From: Muscardinus avellanarius
Taxonomy: Eukaryota > Chordata > Mammalia > Rodentia > Gliridae
Direction: 5' to 3'
DNA: 64,000 bases
NCBI GenBank assembly: GCA_963383645.1
Contig: OY726559.1
Location: 123,755,721 to 123,819,720, forward strand
Shown: one piece after another, positions 20,412 to 31,925 of the stretch
Layout of the letters: each line of letters begins with the position of its first letter
Position numbering within the stretch: position 1 is the first letter of the stretch
Translations under genes and position numbers: made by a program
The notes under the pieces: model-generated
The model's input: the letters and a program-made list of their open reading frames with translations, nothing else
Database searches by the model: none
What the model was told of the DNA's origin: nothing

Positions 20412-20630
20412 TTTTTTTTTTTTTTGGTGGTGGTACTGGGGGTGGAACCCAGAGGCTTTCTACTTCCGGGCTATACTCCCAGACCTGTTTTATACTTTAT
20501 TTGGAAACAAGGTCTCACTAAGTTGCTGAGAGCCTCACTAAGTAGCTGAGGCTGGCTTCGAACCTGTGCGATCCTCCTGTCTCAGCCTCCCAAGTCCTGG
20601 GATTTCAAGTCAGCACCACCATGCCCTGCT
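20412..20630 (-). mobile_element. SINE B1-dID, type C
   Basis: 'ggtggtactgggggtggaa' to 'caccaccatgccctgct'. Confidence 0.9.
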
Positions 20631-20639
20631 TCATTGGCC

Positions 20640-20853
20640 CTTTTTTTTTAATTTATTTTATGGCACTGGAGATGAACCCACGGGCATTTTCTACTGCTAA
20701 GATATACCCCCAGGGCTATTTTATTTTTACTTTGAAACAGGCTCTCACTAGGTTAATGAGAGTCTCACTGTTTGCTGAGGCTGTACTCAAACCTGCAGAC
20801 CTCCCTTCTCAGCTTCCCAAGTCCTGGGATTACGAGCCTGTGCCCCCTGACTG
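20640..20853 (-). mobile_element. SINE B1-dID, diverged
   Basis: 'atggcactggagatgaacc' to 'ctgtgccccctgactg'. Confidence 0.8.
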
Positions 20854-21635
20854 ACCTTTTATTGATGGAGGAGCAGAGGCCAAGGCTGAGGCCTCATATG
20901 CATTGATCTAGAGCGGCTGCCTGCTTGCGAGTGTTCTCTGTGGTTTTCCTCCAAGAAGAACAGAGTGTGCTCATTTAGGTCCTGTTTTTGTTTACATCTT
21001 TCCTGGAAGAGAGAGGAAGGAAGTTGACCAACTCTATTTTTCTAAATGTACGGTTGCACCATAATTCATAATTAAGAGACTTCCCTGAGATCACCTGGCC
21101 TTTGAATTTGAGACCTTGACTCGACATCCTGACTCCAGTCATTCCGAATGCACCCGCACTCGAGAGAATCGACTTCCTTCACGTAGAAGCCCAGGAGAAC
21201 TTGACTAATTTTTGTAGCCTAAAATACAGTAAACATTAGAGGCGTCAAAAGACAATTCCATGGAGCGGACAAGGCCAAGGCAGGGCAGTTATAGAACACC
21301 TAGCAGCAGAGCCTTTGAAGGTCTTTGTCACCTCTAAGCACCAGGATTCGGGGGTGGGGGTGTTCACCCATCTCTTCTTAGCACCACTGAGACATACGAG
21401 TACTTGTACTTGTATTTTCTGGATTCGCCCAGAGACCGTTCTTTTGGTCTAGATCAAGACAAGCACAGGGACGTGGGCCTGTGGGCCCTGAAGCTTCCCT
21501 CTTGCTATCTTGTGCAGTGATGCCATGGCCTTCGGCGCCATGGCCTTCATTTCCTCTTTCTTGGTTCTGGCTGGAGCTGCGGGTTTGTGGGGTTCGCCTG
21601 CAAATGTGGAGTCAGCAGCCTCTAGCTCATTCTGG
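20854..21635. other. Intron 1, nothing recognised
   Basis: No repeat or gene signature that I can name. Confidence 0.45.
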
Positions 21636-21639
21636 CTAC

Positions 21640-21982
21640 TCATGGCGCTATCTGTGGATTTTGAATGTCCCCCAAAGTCCCATGTGTTAAAGGCCTTGTC
21701 TCCAGCCTGTGAAGTTATGGGGGGGGTGGAACCTTTAGGGCATGAGGGACGGCCCTTGAGGGGCGACTGGGACCCTCACCCTTTTGCTCTTTTTTGGCTT
21801 CCTGCCTGTCATGAGGGGAACAACTTCCTCTGCACATGCCCTACCATGAGGTACCGTTCCACCCAAAGAGCAAGTAGCAATGGACTGAAACCAGGAACCA
21901 AAGGAAACCTTTTCTTCCTATAAATTCTTTATCTCAGGCATTTTGTTGCAGTAATGCCCAACTGACTAGCACACATGGTTTG
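21640..21982 (+). mobile_element. MaLR-type LTR, decayed
   Basis: 'gaatgtcccccaaagtccca' and 'tgtgttaaaggcc' near the left, 'aatggactgaaacc' and 'ttatctcaggcattttgtt' near the right, then 'aactgactagcacaca'. These are landmarks of an ERVL/MaLR-class LTR in + orientation. The exact subfamily is not certain. Confidence 0.6.
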
Positions 21983-22404
21983 TCTGAGAGAGCGATGGAG
22001 GGATCCATTGCCTCTGGGTCTGCATGTGGGGCTTGGAACAAAGTATTAAATGTTGTCTAATTCCTCCATCTTTTGGATTGAAGGAACAGAGACCCATAGT
22101 CACACAGAATTCTGTTAAATTCTTTTCCACTACAGAGACCATCAGAGATAACTTCCATGACCGTCCCTACCCACGTCTTGTTATTTGTTTATGACGTGTT
22201 CAATACTGAGGGCTTTGTGCATTTGTAATTTTGCAGTGGGTCTTCTATCCCTTTTACAGATTCCAGGGTTCTCAATCTGAATGTGTAGAAGAGCTGAGGA
22301 CTGAGAATTCCACAGGGGTTCTTGTCCTGGCAGCCTCAGTGACCAGAAGCAGAACGGTATAGACAGGAGGCTCTCTTACTTCAAATATGATGGGAAGGAC
22401 CAAA

Positions 22405-22565
22405 GAGGGAGAAGCGGTTAATGGTTATTGAACATGCTGTTTAATCCTAAAAAGTCTCATGAGGTAAGGGAGTTGTTCTCATTCTACAGATGAGGAAAGT
22501 AAGGCTGGGATGGGTAAGCTAATTGCTCACAAGCAAGTGTGTCACGGGCTGGATTAGAATCTAAG
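22405..22565 (+). mobile_element. MIR SINE remnant
   Basis: 'ttaatcctaaaaagtctca', 'attctacagatgaggaaag', 'taaggctgggatgggtaag': MIR core. Confidence 0.75.
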
Positions 22566-23004
22566 TCCTGCGGTTTCTTTGCACGTGCTGAACTGAACAT
22601 CCTCATAAACGCGCTGAGCCTCCACCATCTCTTACAACAGCATGCGCCATTGTGTTGCCTGTTTTTAAAAACACTCTTTGAGACTGACCCAATTGGGGCT
22701 AGATGGGTGCTCACCCACTGTAACGCCGTCAGTGTGGCTGGATTCAGGTCCAGCCCCTCGTGAAGTATGAAGTGGATAGCTGTTGCTTACAACCGCCAGC
22801 ATCGCTGCAGCAACCATCTTTGTACCAGTCTCAATGAACATGTGTTCAGGAGTACGTATGTGCACCTTCAATGTTATATATATTCTAAGAATGTTCTCCA
22901 GAGTGGTTTTGAACTTGTACTTCCAGTTGTTTTTGTGGTTAAAGCCTCTTGTAGTACAACATTGGTAAAAGCCATAATTTTGGCATATTTTATTTCCAAC
23001 TTTT
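22566..23004. other. Intron 1, nothing recognised
   Basis: Overlapping open frames on both strands without domains. Confidence 0.4.
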
Positions 23005-23205
23005 TTTAGGGGTAGTAATAGGAATTGAACCCAGAGACATTCTACCACCAAGCTACATCCCCAGACCAAATTCTTATTTGGAAACAGGGTCTCACTAGGT
23101 TGCTGAAAGCCTCACCAAATTGCTAAGGCTGTCCTTGAACCTGAGATCTTCTAGTCTCAGCCTCCCAAGTACTAGGACTACAAGTGTGCGCCACCACACC
23201 CATCT
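23005..23205 (-). mobile_element. SINE B1-dID, diverged
   Basis: 'ggaattgaacccagagaca' to 'ccaccacacccatct'. Confidence 0.85.
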
Positions 23206-23234
23206 TATTCCCAACTTTAAAGAACCTGCTTATG

Positions 23235-23452
23235 CCAGGAGTGGTGGCACACACTTGTAATCCCCTGATTGGGAGGCTGAGACAGGAGGATCACACAGGT
23301 TCGAAGCCAGCCTCAGCTACTTAGTGAGACCCTGTTTCCAAATAAAATATAAAATATGTCTGGGAGTATAGCCTGGAGGTAGAAAGCCTCTGGGTTCTAC
23401 CCCCAGTACCATCAAAAAACAAAAACAAAAAACAAAAACAAAAACAAAAAAA
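23235..23452 (+). mobile_element. SINE type C with (CAAAAA)n tail
   Basis: Ends 'cccccagtaccatc' then CAAAAA repeats. 'aacctgctt' on both sides (23224, 23451) fits a TSD. Confidence 0.85.
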
Positions 23453-23485
23453 CCTGCTTCTGATGTTTTGCCATTGAGAATGTTT

Positions 23486-23668
23486 CAGCATTTGGGAGGC
23501 TGAGACAGGAGGATCATAGCTCAAAGACAGCCTCAGCTACTACTTAGTGAGGCCCTTTGCAACTCAGAGAGACCTTGTCTCAAAATAAAGAACAAAAAAT
23601 TAGGATGGGGGTGTAGCTCAGAGGTAGAATGTCCCTCGGTTCCATCCCCAGTACTAAAAAAAAAGAAT
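23486..23668 (+). mobile_element. SINE type A, 5'-truncated
   Basis: Starts inside the B1 part ('cagcatttgggaggctgag'). Confidence 0.85.
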
Positions 23669-23677
23669 GACTGTTCC

Positions 23678-23816
23678 AGCTGGGCGTGGTGGTCACACTT
23701 GTAATTACAGTACTCATGAGACTTAGGATGATCTTAGACCGTGTTTCAAAATAAAGTAATAAAACAGGGCTGGGGATGTAGCTCAGAGGTAGAATCCCAG
23801 TACCACACACAAAAAT
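23678..23816 (+). mobile_element. SINE type A, internally deleted
   Basis: Much of the B1 second half is missing; the ID part also lacks 'tgcccctgggttccat'. Confidence 0.8.
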
Positions 23817-23869
23817 TTGTTTTTCAAACAAATTTACAACAGTTCCTATCAGTTGGCTGGTAAACATTC

Positions 23870-24092
23870 TTTTTTTTTTTTTTTTTTTTTTTAATGGTAC
23901 TGGGGATGGAACCCAGGAACATTCTACCTCCAAGCAACACCCCCAGCCCAATTTTTTGTTCTTTATTTTGAAACCAGGTCTCACTGAGTTGCAAAGGGCT
24001 TCACTAAGTAGCTGAAGCTGTCTGCAAACCACGATCCTCTTGCCTCAGCCTCCCAATACTAGGATGACAAGTGTGCGCCACCACGCCCGGCT
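23870..24092 (-). mobile_element. SINE B1-dID, type A
   Basis: T23 tail, 'ggtactggggatggaaccc' to 'ccaccacgcccggct'. 'gtaaacattc' before and 'gaaaacactc' after resemble a decayed TSD. Confidence 0.9.
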
Positions 24093-24363
24093 GGAAAACA
24101 CTCGTGATTTGAGTAAGAGAATCCTACTTATCCTTAATTTATGGAAACTTTTATTAAGAATGATTGTTGATTTTTAAAAATAATTTTTCTACTTCTAGTG
24201 AGATAAGCATGTAAGTTTCTCTTTTATTTGTTTATGCAATAAATTTTATTGATAAACATTTTTAGCATTAAATCATCCTTACATTTCTGGGATTAATCCT
24301 TACTTAATCATGGAATATTTAGATTCCAATGTTCTAGTAAAAATTTGAACTACAATTTCTTTT

Positions 24364-24368
<5 letters not shown>

Positions 24369-24407
<39 letters not shown>
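24369..24407. repeat. (GT)n microsatellite
   Basis: GT run at the tail of the next minus-strand SINE. Confidence 0.95.
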
Positions 24408-24411
<4 letters not shown>

Positions 24412-24600
24412 CTTCTGGGGATTGAACACAGGGGCATTCTACCTCTGAGCTACACCCTATTTTATTTTTTATTTTGAAACAAAGTTTCACCAGATTGTGA
24501 AGGGTCTTGCTTAATTGCTTGAAGCTGACTTCAAATTTATAATTCTCCTGCCTCAGAGTCTTAGGTACTGGGATTATAGGTGTGCACCACAATGCCCAAC
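24408..24600 (-). mobile_element. SINE B1-dID, diverged type A
   Basis: 'ctggggattgaacacaggg' to 'gcaccacaatgcccaac'. Flanked by 'gaactacaatttct' and 'agactataatttct', a decayed TSD. Confidence 0.85.
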
Positions 24601-24705
24601 ATAGACTATAATTTCTATTTATTATGTATTCTTTGTCTGCGTAGTTTTATTACCAAGGTTATATTTGTCTCAGAAAATGAACTGTAATTCTTTCCTTCTT
24701 CTTCT

Positions 24706-24903
24706 TCTTTGTTTTTTTTGTTTGTTTGTTTGTTTTTGTTGTTGTTGTTGGTGGTGGTGGTGGTATTGGGGTTCCTGGAAACCCTTCTACCTCCGGCCTA
24801 CACTCCCAAACCTATTTTATATTTTTTTTAATTTGGGAACAGGGTCTCTTAAGCCAGCAAGGCTGGCTTCGAACCTGCGTGATCCTGCTGTCTCCGCCTC
24901 CCT
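24706..24903 (-). mobile_element. SINE type D, head-truncated
   Basis: 'ggggttcctggaaaccctt' to 'tgctgtctccgcctccc'. The head of the B1 part is missing. Confidence 0.85.
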
Positions 24904-25122
24904 CTTTCCTTCTTTCTAAAAATTTTCCAGAACTCTGCATAAGATCAGTATTGTCCGTACTTTGAAGATTGCTTAGCATGTGCCCTGAAAAAGAAGAGAC
25001 ATAGAGACTGAGAAAGAAGATATATTTACAAGTTATAAATCCAGTTTAGATTTTTATATTCTTGATTTCATTTTGGCCATTTATACGTTTATCTAAGAAA
25101 TTGTTTTATGTCCAGTTTTACT

Positions 25123-25309
25123 TTTTTTGTGTTACTGGGGATGGAATCCAGGGGCATTCTACCTCCAAGCTATACCCCAAGCCCTATGTTTGTTTTTGTA
25201 TTATTATTCTTTATTTTGAAACAGAGTCTCACTGAGTTGCAAAGGGCCTCACTAGTAGCTGAGGCTGTCCCAAATTCTGGGATTACAAGAGTGCACCACC
25301 ACACCAGGC
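25123..25309 (-). mobile_element. SINE B1-dID, type A with internal deletion
   Basis: 'gttactggggatggaatcc' to 'accaccacaccaggcc'; part of the B1 middle is missing. Confidence 0.85.
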
Positions 25310-25339
25310 CTTTTTTTTTTTTTTTTTTCTCTTACTTTT

Positions 25340-25678
25340 TTTTAGAAGTGTCTGTTCAGGTCATTTGGCCATTTATTGGATTACTTGTTTTTTTTTTTTT
25401 TTGTTAACTTTTTTTTCAGTTTTTCATATATCCTGGAAGTTAATCCTCTGTCAGATGAATACTGGCAAAGATTTTCTCCCAGTCTAGAGGATGTCTCTTT
25501 ACTCTGTTGACTGTTTCCTTTGCTGTGCAAAAGCTTTTAAATTTGATGGAATCCCACAAGCCAGTCCTACTTTTGTTTCCTGTGCTGCTGGAGTCCTAGT
25601 CAGGAAATCATTGCATGTGCCAGTGTCTTGAAAGTTTTCCTCTATGTTTTCCTCTAGTAGTTTCAAAGTTTTGGGTCT
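25340..25678 (-). mobile_element. L1 ORF2 remnant (older copy), part 1
   Basis: The complement of late L1 ORF2: 'gaagtgtctgttcaggtca', 'ctctgtcagatgaatact', 'tgctgtgcaaaagctttt'. It carries indels that break the frame. Continues at 26099. Confidence 0.8.
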
Positions 25679-26098
25679 GGCCAGGCATGGTGATGCACAC
25701 TTGCAATCCCAGTGCTTGGGAAGCTGAGACAGAAGGAATGCAGGATTGAGGCCAGCCTCAGCTACTTAGTGAGATCCTGTTTAGAAATAAAAACATATAA
25801 AAATAGAGCTGGGATATAGCTCAGAGGTAGAACGTCCCAGGTTCAGTCTCCCCCAGTACCACCAAAAAAAAAAAAAAAAAAAGTTTTTATCCAGGCATGG
25901 CTCATGCTTGTAATCCCAGCATTTGGGAGGCTGAGACTGGAGGATCATAGTTCGCAAACAGCCTCAGCTACTTAGTGAGGCCCTCCACAACTTAGACCCT
26001 GTTTCAAACTAAAGAATTAAAAATAGGGCAGGGGGTGTAGCTTGGAGGTCGAATACCCCTGGGTCCCATCTCCAGACCCGTGTGTGGGGGGGGGCGGG
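25679..26098 (+). mobile_element. Two consecutive SINEs (type A, then type B)
   Basis: 25679-25880 type A with A18 tail, then 25889-26098 type B. Both interrupt the antisense L1; 'aaagttttgggtctgg' before and 'aaaagtttttatccagg' between suggest a shared target. Confidence 0.85.
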
Positions 26099-26330
26099 TC
26101 TTCACTTAGGTCTTTGTTCCATTAGGAGTTGGTTTTATACAGGGGGAGAGATAGGGACCTAGTTTCAGTCCTCCACATGGATATCTAGTTTCTAGCAGCA
26201 CTTGATGAAGAGGCTGCCTTTTCTCCAAAGGATGACCTTTGTCAAGATGAGGTGGCTGTTGGTCGTGGGCACAGCTGGTTTTGGTTTTGAGGGTTGCCTG
26301 TTTCAGCCTGATGCTGTCTCGGGCTGTGTG
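26099..26330 (-). mobile_element. L1 ORF2 remnant (older copy), part 2
   Basis: 'aggtctttgttccattagg' and 'gatatctagtttctagcag' continue the ORF2 complement in the right order. Confidence 0.75.
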
Positions 26331-26718
26331 ATATATATATATCTTTATATATTTTATTTTTATTGGGATCTTATTGAAAATGGCCTATATTCAGACTGTG
26401 CTTGGTGCCCTCTCCCTGCCACTTCCCCTTCCTCCCTCCCAACAGTGAGTGTCCAGGTTGATCATGCTATATTCAAACTTTTACACATATTCGAATGTAG
26501 CTCCTCCATTAATCAACCTCAACCTTCTTCCTCTCCTATCCTTCCATTCTAGCTTTGCTGAGGTTTCCTCTCCATTATCTGGAGTCCCTCTGGTATCCCC
26601 AATACTCCCTAGTTTGGGCATATTAGAGAAAACACACGTCCCTTCTCTTTCTGTGCTTGGCTGATCTCACTTAACATAATGTTCTCCAGGTCTTTCCATC
26701 TTCTTGCAAATGACATGA
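26331..26718 (-). mobile_element. L1 ORF2 C-terminus and 3' region (second copy)
   Basis: Read on the minus strand, 26480-26710 encodes the L1 ORF2 C-terminal pattern (WKDLENIMLSEISQAQKEKG), followed toward lower coordinates by a diverged tail. A second L1 lying in the same orientation right beside the older one. Confidence 0.75.
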
Positions 26719-26953
26719 TTTTTTTTTTGTTTTGTTTTGTTTTTTTTTGCGGGTCTGGAGATGAAACCCAGGGGCATTTGGCCTCTGAACTACACCCTCT
26801 GCCCTATTTTTTTTTTTATTCTTTATTTTGAAACAGGGTCTCACTAAGTTGCAGAGGGCCTCACCAAGTAGCTGAGGCTGTCCGCGAACCGCGATCCTCC
26901 TGTCTCAGCCTCCTGAATGCTGGGATTACAGTGTGCGCCACCACACCCGGCTC
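26719..26953 (-). mobile_element. SINE type B inserted in L1
   Basis: 'gcgggtctggagatgaaac' to 'ccaccacacccggct'. Interrupts ORF2 just after its conserved MEFYSAIKKN block. Confidence 0.9.
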
Positions 26954-27859
26954 AATTTTGTTCTTCTTTATTGCTGAGTAGAATTCCATTGTGTGTATTT
27001 CCCATAATTTTGCAATCCATTCATCTGTTGATGGAGACCTAGGTTGATTCCATATTTTGGCTATTACGAATTGTGCTGCTATGAGCCGGATCAAATGGTG
27101 GATCTATTCCCACCTTTCTAAGGAATCTCCACACTGATCTCCATAGTGGCTGAACTAGTTTGCATTCCCACCAACAGTGTAAGAGTTCCTCTTTCCCCAC
27201 ATCTTCACCAGCATTTGTTGTTATTTGCTTTCTTTATGCTTGCCACTCTGACTGGGGTTAGATGGAATCTCAGCACAGTTTTGATTTGCATCTGCCTGAT
27301 GGCTAATGATGTTGAACATCTTTTCATGTATCTATTGGCCATTTGTATCTCTTCTTTTGTGAAGTGTCTGTTCAATTCAGTTGCCCATTTTTTGATTGGC
27401 CTATTTGTTTTGCTAGTGTAGAGTCTTTTGAGCTCTTTGTATATTCTGGATATTAGCCCTCTATCAGAGTGGTGGCTGGTAAAGATCTTCTCCCATTCTG
27501 TAGGCTTCCTCTTTAGGTTCTTGATGGTTTCATTTTATGAGAAGAAACTTTTTAGTTTGATGCCATCTCACTTGTTAATTCTTGCTTTAATTTCCTGCAG
27601 TTTCGAGGTTTTGTTGAGAAAGTTAACTACTGTCTGTGCCTGTATGTTGTAGGGTTGAGCCTATGCCCTCCTCTAATAACTTCACAGTCTCTGGTCTAAT
27701 TTTCAAGTCTTTAATCCATCTTGAGTTGATTCCTGTGCATGGTGAGAGGTGAGGATTTAGTTCCGTCTTTCTAGAAATGGATAGCCAGTTCTCCCAGCAC
27801 CATTTGTTGAAAAGGCTGTCTTTTCTCCAGAGCATGAGTTTGGCTCCTTTGTCAAAGAT
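26954..27859 (-). mobile_element. L1 ORF2, late part (second copy)
   Basis: Minus strand shows STDEWIAKLWEIHTMEFYS (about 26980-27040). Further right are the complements of other ORF2 landmarks: 'tggatattagccctctatca' at 27450 and 'tttaatccatcttgagttga' at 27710. The frame is open only in pieces. Retrotransposon relic, not a functional gene. Confidence 0.85.
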
Positions 27860-28075
27860 TTATTTTATTTATTTATTTTTTGGTGGTACTGGGGTTTCTG
27901 GAAACCCGTCTACCACCAGGCTACACTTCCAGACCTTTTTTTTCTTTTTTAATTTTGGAAACAGGGTCTCCTAAGCCGGTGAGGCTAGCTTCAAACCTGT
28001 GGGATCTTCCTGTCTCTGCCTCCCAAGTGCAGGGATTACAAGCGTGTGCCACCATATGGGCCCAGCTTAAAGATT
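27860..28075 (-). mobile_element. SINE type D inserted in L1
   Basis: 'ggtactggggtttctggaa' to 'gtgtgccaccatatggg'. Flanked by 'gtcaaagattta' and 'cttaaagattaa'. Confidence 0.85.
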
Positions 28076-28485
28076 AATTGACTATAGGTGTGTGGGTTTG
28101 TTTCTGTATCTTCTGTTCTGTTCCACTGGTCAGTCTGCCTGTTGTTGTGCTAATACCATGCTGTTTTTACTACTATTGATCTATAGTATAATTTGAAGTC
28201 AAGTATGGTGATGCCTTCTGACGGGGTTCTTATTGCTGAGGATTGCTTTGGCTATTCTTGGTCTTTTCTTGTCTCCATATAGAATTCATGACTGATTTTT
28301 CTAGGTCTATGAAGAATGTCGTTGGTATTTTAATAGGAATTGCACTGAATCTATAGATCACTTTTGGCAGAATGGCCATTTTGATGATATTTATTCTGCC
28401 TATCCATGAGCACAGGAGATCTTTCCATCTTCCAAGGTCTTCTTCAATTTCTTTTTTTTTTTTAGTGTTTTATAGTTTTCCAGAT
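28076..28485 (-). mobile_element. L1 ORF2, RT-distal part (second copy), 5'-truncated
   Basis: 'ctgttctgttccactggtc', 'gaagtcaagtatggtgatg', 'atggccattttgatgatat' are ORF2 complements. Similarity ends near 28485, so the copy is 5'-truncated there. Confidence 0.8.
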
Positions 28486-28805
28486 GCTCATTTTTAACCA
28501 GAATGCTCAGGTTTCAGTCTCCATTCTTTCTATTTTTGTAATGACTGAGAAATTTTTAATTTCCATTTGGAAGACTCACTGTCTAAAAAACTGTGCATAA
28601 ATATACATTCTGTCCTTAGAAAGAGAACAAGTAGAGCACAGAGGCAGGGCCATCGTCACGGGAGGAGCGTGGGGGAGTCAGAGAATCTGGCTCCACACTT
28701 GGATGCTGCTACAGAATAGTGACACGATGTTTTTGAAGTTATTCAGTGTTTCAGTGTTTAAATGGGATGAAGGATTGAAAGGAATAATACAAAAATATTT
28801 AAAAT
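28486..28805 (+). other. Intron 1, probable MIR remnant at 28670-28790
   Basis: 'gaatctggctccacacttgg' and 'gtgtttaaatgggatgaag' follow MIR order but are weak. The rest is unrecognised. Confidence 0.4.
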
Positions 28806-28889
28806 TAAAAATAGTGCAGGGGATATAGCTTGGAGGTAAAATGCTCCTGGGTTCCATCCCCAGTACTGCAAAAAAAAAAAAAAAAAAAT
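28806..28889 (+). mobile_element. SINE ID-part fragment
   Basis: 'agtgcaggggatatagctt' to an A18 tail; B1 part absent. Confidence 0.8.
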
Positions 28890-28929
28890 GTGGTTGGCTG
28901 ACAGCACACTTGCTGTGAAAGTTCCTCTT

Positions 28930-29115
28930 TTAATGATGATAAGCAGTCAGACCTTTGCCCTGTCACTACTTGTGTGAATGTGAGTTCTCTTAACCTCCCT
29001 AATAAGCCTGGGTCTCCTTATTTGTGAAAAAGAGACCATAAGAGAAACTGACTTCGTAGATTGATTGCAAGAACTACTGGGCTAATGTACTAAAAGTGCT
29101 TGGCTCCTAAAAGTA
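28930..29115 (+). mobile_element. MIR SINE remnant
   Basis: 'cactacttgtgtgaatgtg', 'ctccttatttgtgaaaaag', 'attgcaagaactactgg' keep MIR order. Confidence 0.55.
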
Positions 29116-29123
29116 CTCCGTAC

Positions 29124-29309
29124 CCGGGTGTGGTGGCTCACACCTGTAATGCCAGTACTTGGGAGGCTGAGATAGGAAGATGGCAGGTTTGAGGACAGTC
29201 TCAGCAGGTAGTGAAATTCTTAACCTAGTGCTATATTGTTTCAAAATAAAAATAAAATAGAGTTGGGAGTGTAGCTCAGAGGCAGAATGTCTGAGTTCAA
29301 TTCCCAGTA

Positions 29310-29346
<37 letters not shown>
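29124..29346 (+). mobile_element. SINE type A with (CA)n tail
   Basis: 'cccgggtgtggtggctcac' to a CA run at 29313-29346. Confidence 0.9.
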
Positions 29347-29348
<2 letters not shown>

Positions 29349-30060
29349 AATTACTAGTTGTTATATTTGTTGTTCCTATTATCATTGTATATTTGAATGG
29401 CCACAGTCATATAACCTGAATAGGTAGATCTAAACACATGGAATAGGATGAATGTCTACACAGACAGGCCGAAGGGTCGAGGTTTACAGATCGTCATCCT
29501 GATAGATTGCCATTGGTTGCAAAAGCAGGAAGTTACAAAAAGCAAAATGCTTCCAGGAGAGAGTGGCTCCCTACTCAAGTGCAGGGATGGTGGAATTTGG
29601 CCTCTCTGAGCACTGCCGTAGGCGAAGTCTTGCCTATAGTCAGTTCTTCATTTGAAGGCAGCCATGGGTCCTCCCTCCAAGAACTGAGAGCTCCTGAGGC
29701 ATCTTAGCCCAGGTCGGTCGTCACTGTGGCCTCTGTGGCATTGAAAGTTTAGTGGGTATCCCTTCCCAGACCTTTAGACAGGAGTCAGTAGCCCCAAAGC
29801 GTGTCGAGACTAGACAGGCAGTGTACATGAACAGAGTGGACCTGGTGGGTTAGGGGGACGATGACACTGCATGCCATGTCTTGGGAGGGGGCGTCTGCTC
29901 CCAGACCTTCTCCATGAATTGCTGCCAAGCAGGAAAGCCTTTACCAGATTTCCCAATGTTTTGATAGTAATCAGAAATTCAGAATTGTATTATGTAATTT
30001 TTCTGTTTATGTTCTCGCCACAATTAAAAATTTTTAGACTTACCATGTGGGGCAAACACA
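29347..30060. other. Intron 1, nothing recognised
   Basis: Unique sequence without named features. Confidence 0.45.
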
Positions 30061-30064
30061 CAGG

Positions 30065-30503
30065 CTAATCCTGCTTATAGACCATCCAGCCATAGGTCAA
30101 TAGATTATGACTCTGCTCTTACCCACGTTCTACAAAGACAAGTATCTCACCTGGAGAGTGCACGGAGAGACTGAAGGAGACAGTCTGCTTGACACCACCC
30201 TTTCCCGCGTGATGGCCCCGGTGGGGTTCATACCCCAGGCGTTCTTGTGGTGGCAGCCTGGCTCTTTCCTGGCAGTGTCAGGCGGGGCCTGGGCATGTGA
30301 CTGGGTGGACTGGACCCACCCTCTGCTCTGGCTTCCCCTCCTGTCATGGGGCCACTTTCTGTTGCACATGCTCCCACTGTGATGCCAAAATGGCACTGTG
30401 CCCTGAAAACTCCAATACTGTGAGCTAAATAAACCTCTTTTCTTTGCAAACTACCCAGCCTCAGGTATTTCATTATAAGAACAGAAAACAGACTAATACA
30501 CAG
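30065..30503 (+). mobile_element. MaLR/THE1-MST-like LTR, 3' end clear
   Basis: The 3' end is diagnostic: 'taaataaacctcttttcttt', 'actacccagcctcaggtatt', ending 'cagactaataca'. The 'ggtggggttcataccccag' and 'gggcctgggcatgtgactgg' to the left are less clear, so the left edge is a guess. Confidence 0.65.
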
Positions 30504-30612
30504 GAGGTTTAGCTATTCAAAATTGAATGCCCTCTTCCTAGCACCTGGCAAAATTTTTTGAGGTAACAGCATGCAGAACACTTTTATTTCAAGCAATATT
30601 AGGAGAGAAATC

Positions 30613-30824
30613 TTTTTTTTTTTTTTTCAGTACTGTAGATGGAACCCAAGGGCAGTCTACCTCTGAGCTACATCCCCAGCCCTATTTTTTATTCTTTATT
30701 CTTGAAACAGGGTCTCACATTGCAGAGGGCCTCAATAAGTAACTGAGGCTGTCCAGGGACTGTGATACTTCGGTCTCAGCCTCCCAAATGCTGGGATTAC
30801 AAGCGTGCACCACCACGCCTGGTG
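30613..30824 (-). mobile_element. SINE B1-dID, type A
   Basis: Flanked by 'aggagagaaatctt' at 30601 and 'aggagagaaatcttg' at 30826, an exact 14-bp TSD, so a relatively recent insertion. Confidence 0.95.
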
Positions 30825-30839
30825 TAGGAGAGAAATCTT

Positions 30840-31515
30840 GATCTCGCGATGTCTTATGTTTCTTATTAGGCCTGTATTAATGTAACCTTAGATTAGTAAT
30901 ATCATGCAAAGTGATTCAATGATTTGAGGTACTGATTAAGTAATTAAATAATTCAGGGGGAACAAATATCAAAATATTCACCATCAACTTAGTATGGCTG
31001 AATTATAAAACTGTGTCTCCACATATACTTTCTCTGAGCATAAATGCTTAGGCCATTCACTAACAAGCTTGTAACATTAACTGACAGTACCACACTGTAG
31101 GAGGGAACCTGGCATTGAAAGGCAATTTCTCTCTGGGTCACTGCGGAGCTTTAGTAAAAAGCTCAAGTAGTGGGTGTTTTCTGAACAAAGTGCCTACACT
31201 TACGGTCGCCAGAAAAGCCACCTGTCCCGGCACAAAGACTAAGCCACGGAGAGGCTCCCAGTGACCCCGCAGTCCTTTCTCCTCACGTCTTATTATCGGC
31301 TTACAAATGAGGACATTTATACGGAACACACTGATAACAGATGGCTGTGCCCAGGGTTGACTAGTCCCAGCCTTCCTGGACAGCCCTTTGCTTTGAGCAT
31401 CTAAATAGAGAAACTGGTGCCCCTCTCCCACATCCTATGCAAAACTGTGCCATCTCTGAACATACCAGGAATTCTCGGGAGCCTTGGTTGCTGCTGCTGA
31501 CTCCTGCTCTGTCCA
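30840..31515. other. Intron 1, nothing recognised
   Basis: No repeat signature; a minus-strand open frame at 31138-31431 has no domain. Confidence 0.45.
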
Positions 31516-31589
31516 CTGGGCAGTGGTTAAGAGCTCTGGACTCTAAGATGGGTTCATGGTCAAGTTTGTCTCCTCAAAATGTAAAGTTA

Positions 31590-31869
31590 AGCCAGGCGCG
31601 GTGGCGCATGCTTGTAATCCCAGCATTCGGGAGGCTGAGACAGGAGGATGGCGGTTCGCAGACAGCCTCAGCTACTTAGTGAGGCCCTCTGCAACTCAGT
31701 GAGACCCTGTTTCAAAATAAAGAATAAAAAATTGGGCAGGGGGTGTAGCTCGGAAGCCATATGCCTCTGGGTTCCATCCCCAGACCCGCAAAAAAAAAAA
31801 AAAAAAAAAAAAAAATGGGGCAGGGGTGTAGCTTGAAGGTAGAATAGCCCTGGGTTCAATCCCCAGTCC

Positions 31870-31870
<1 letters not shown>
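31590..31870 (+). mobile_element. SINE type B plus an extra ID part
   Basis: Full type B copy with A25 tail (31590-31815), then a second B-like ID part (31816-31870), as if a second 3' module was added. Confidence 0.85.
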
Positions 31871-31908
<38 letters not shown>

Positions 31909-31925
31909 AAATAATAATAATGATA
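31871..31925. repeat. (AAT)n microsatellite
   Basis: Trinucleotide run at the SINE tail. Confidence 0.95.

Noticed and set aside
26202..27835. Plus-strand hydrophobic open frames at 26202-26552 and 27146-27652
   Set aside because: They are the complement of L1 ORF2; the meaningful reading is on the minus strand.
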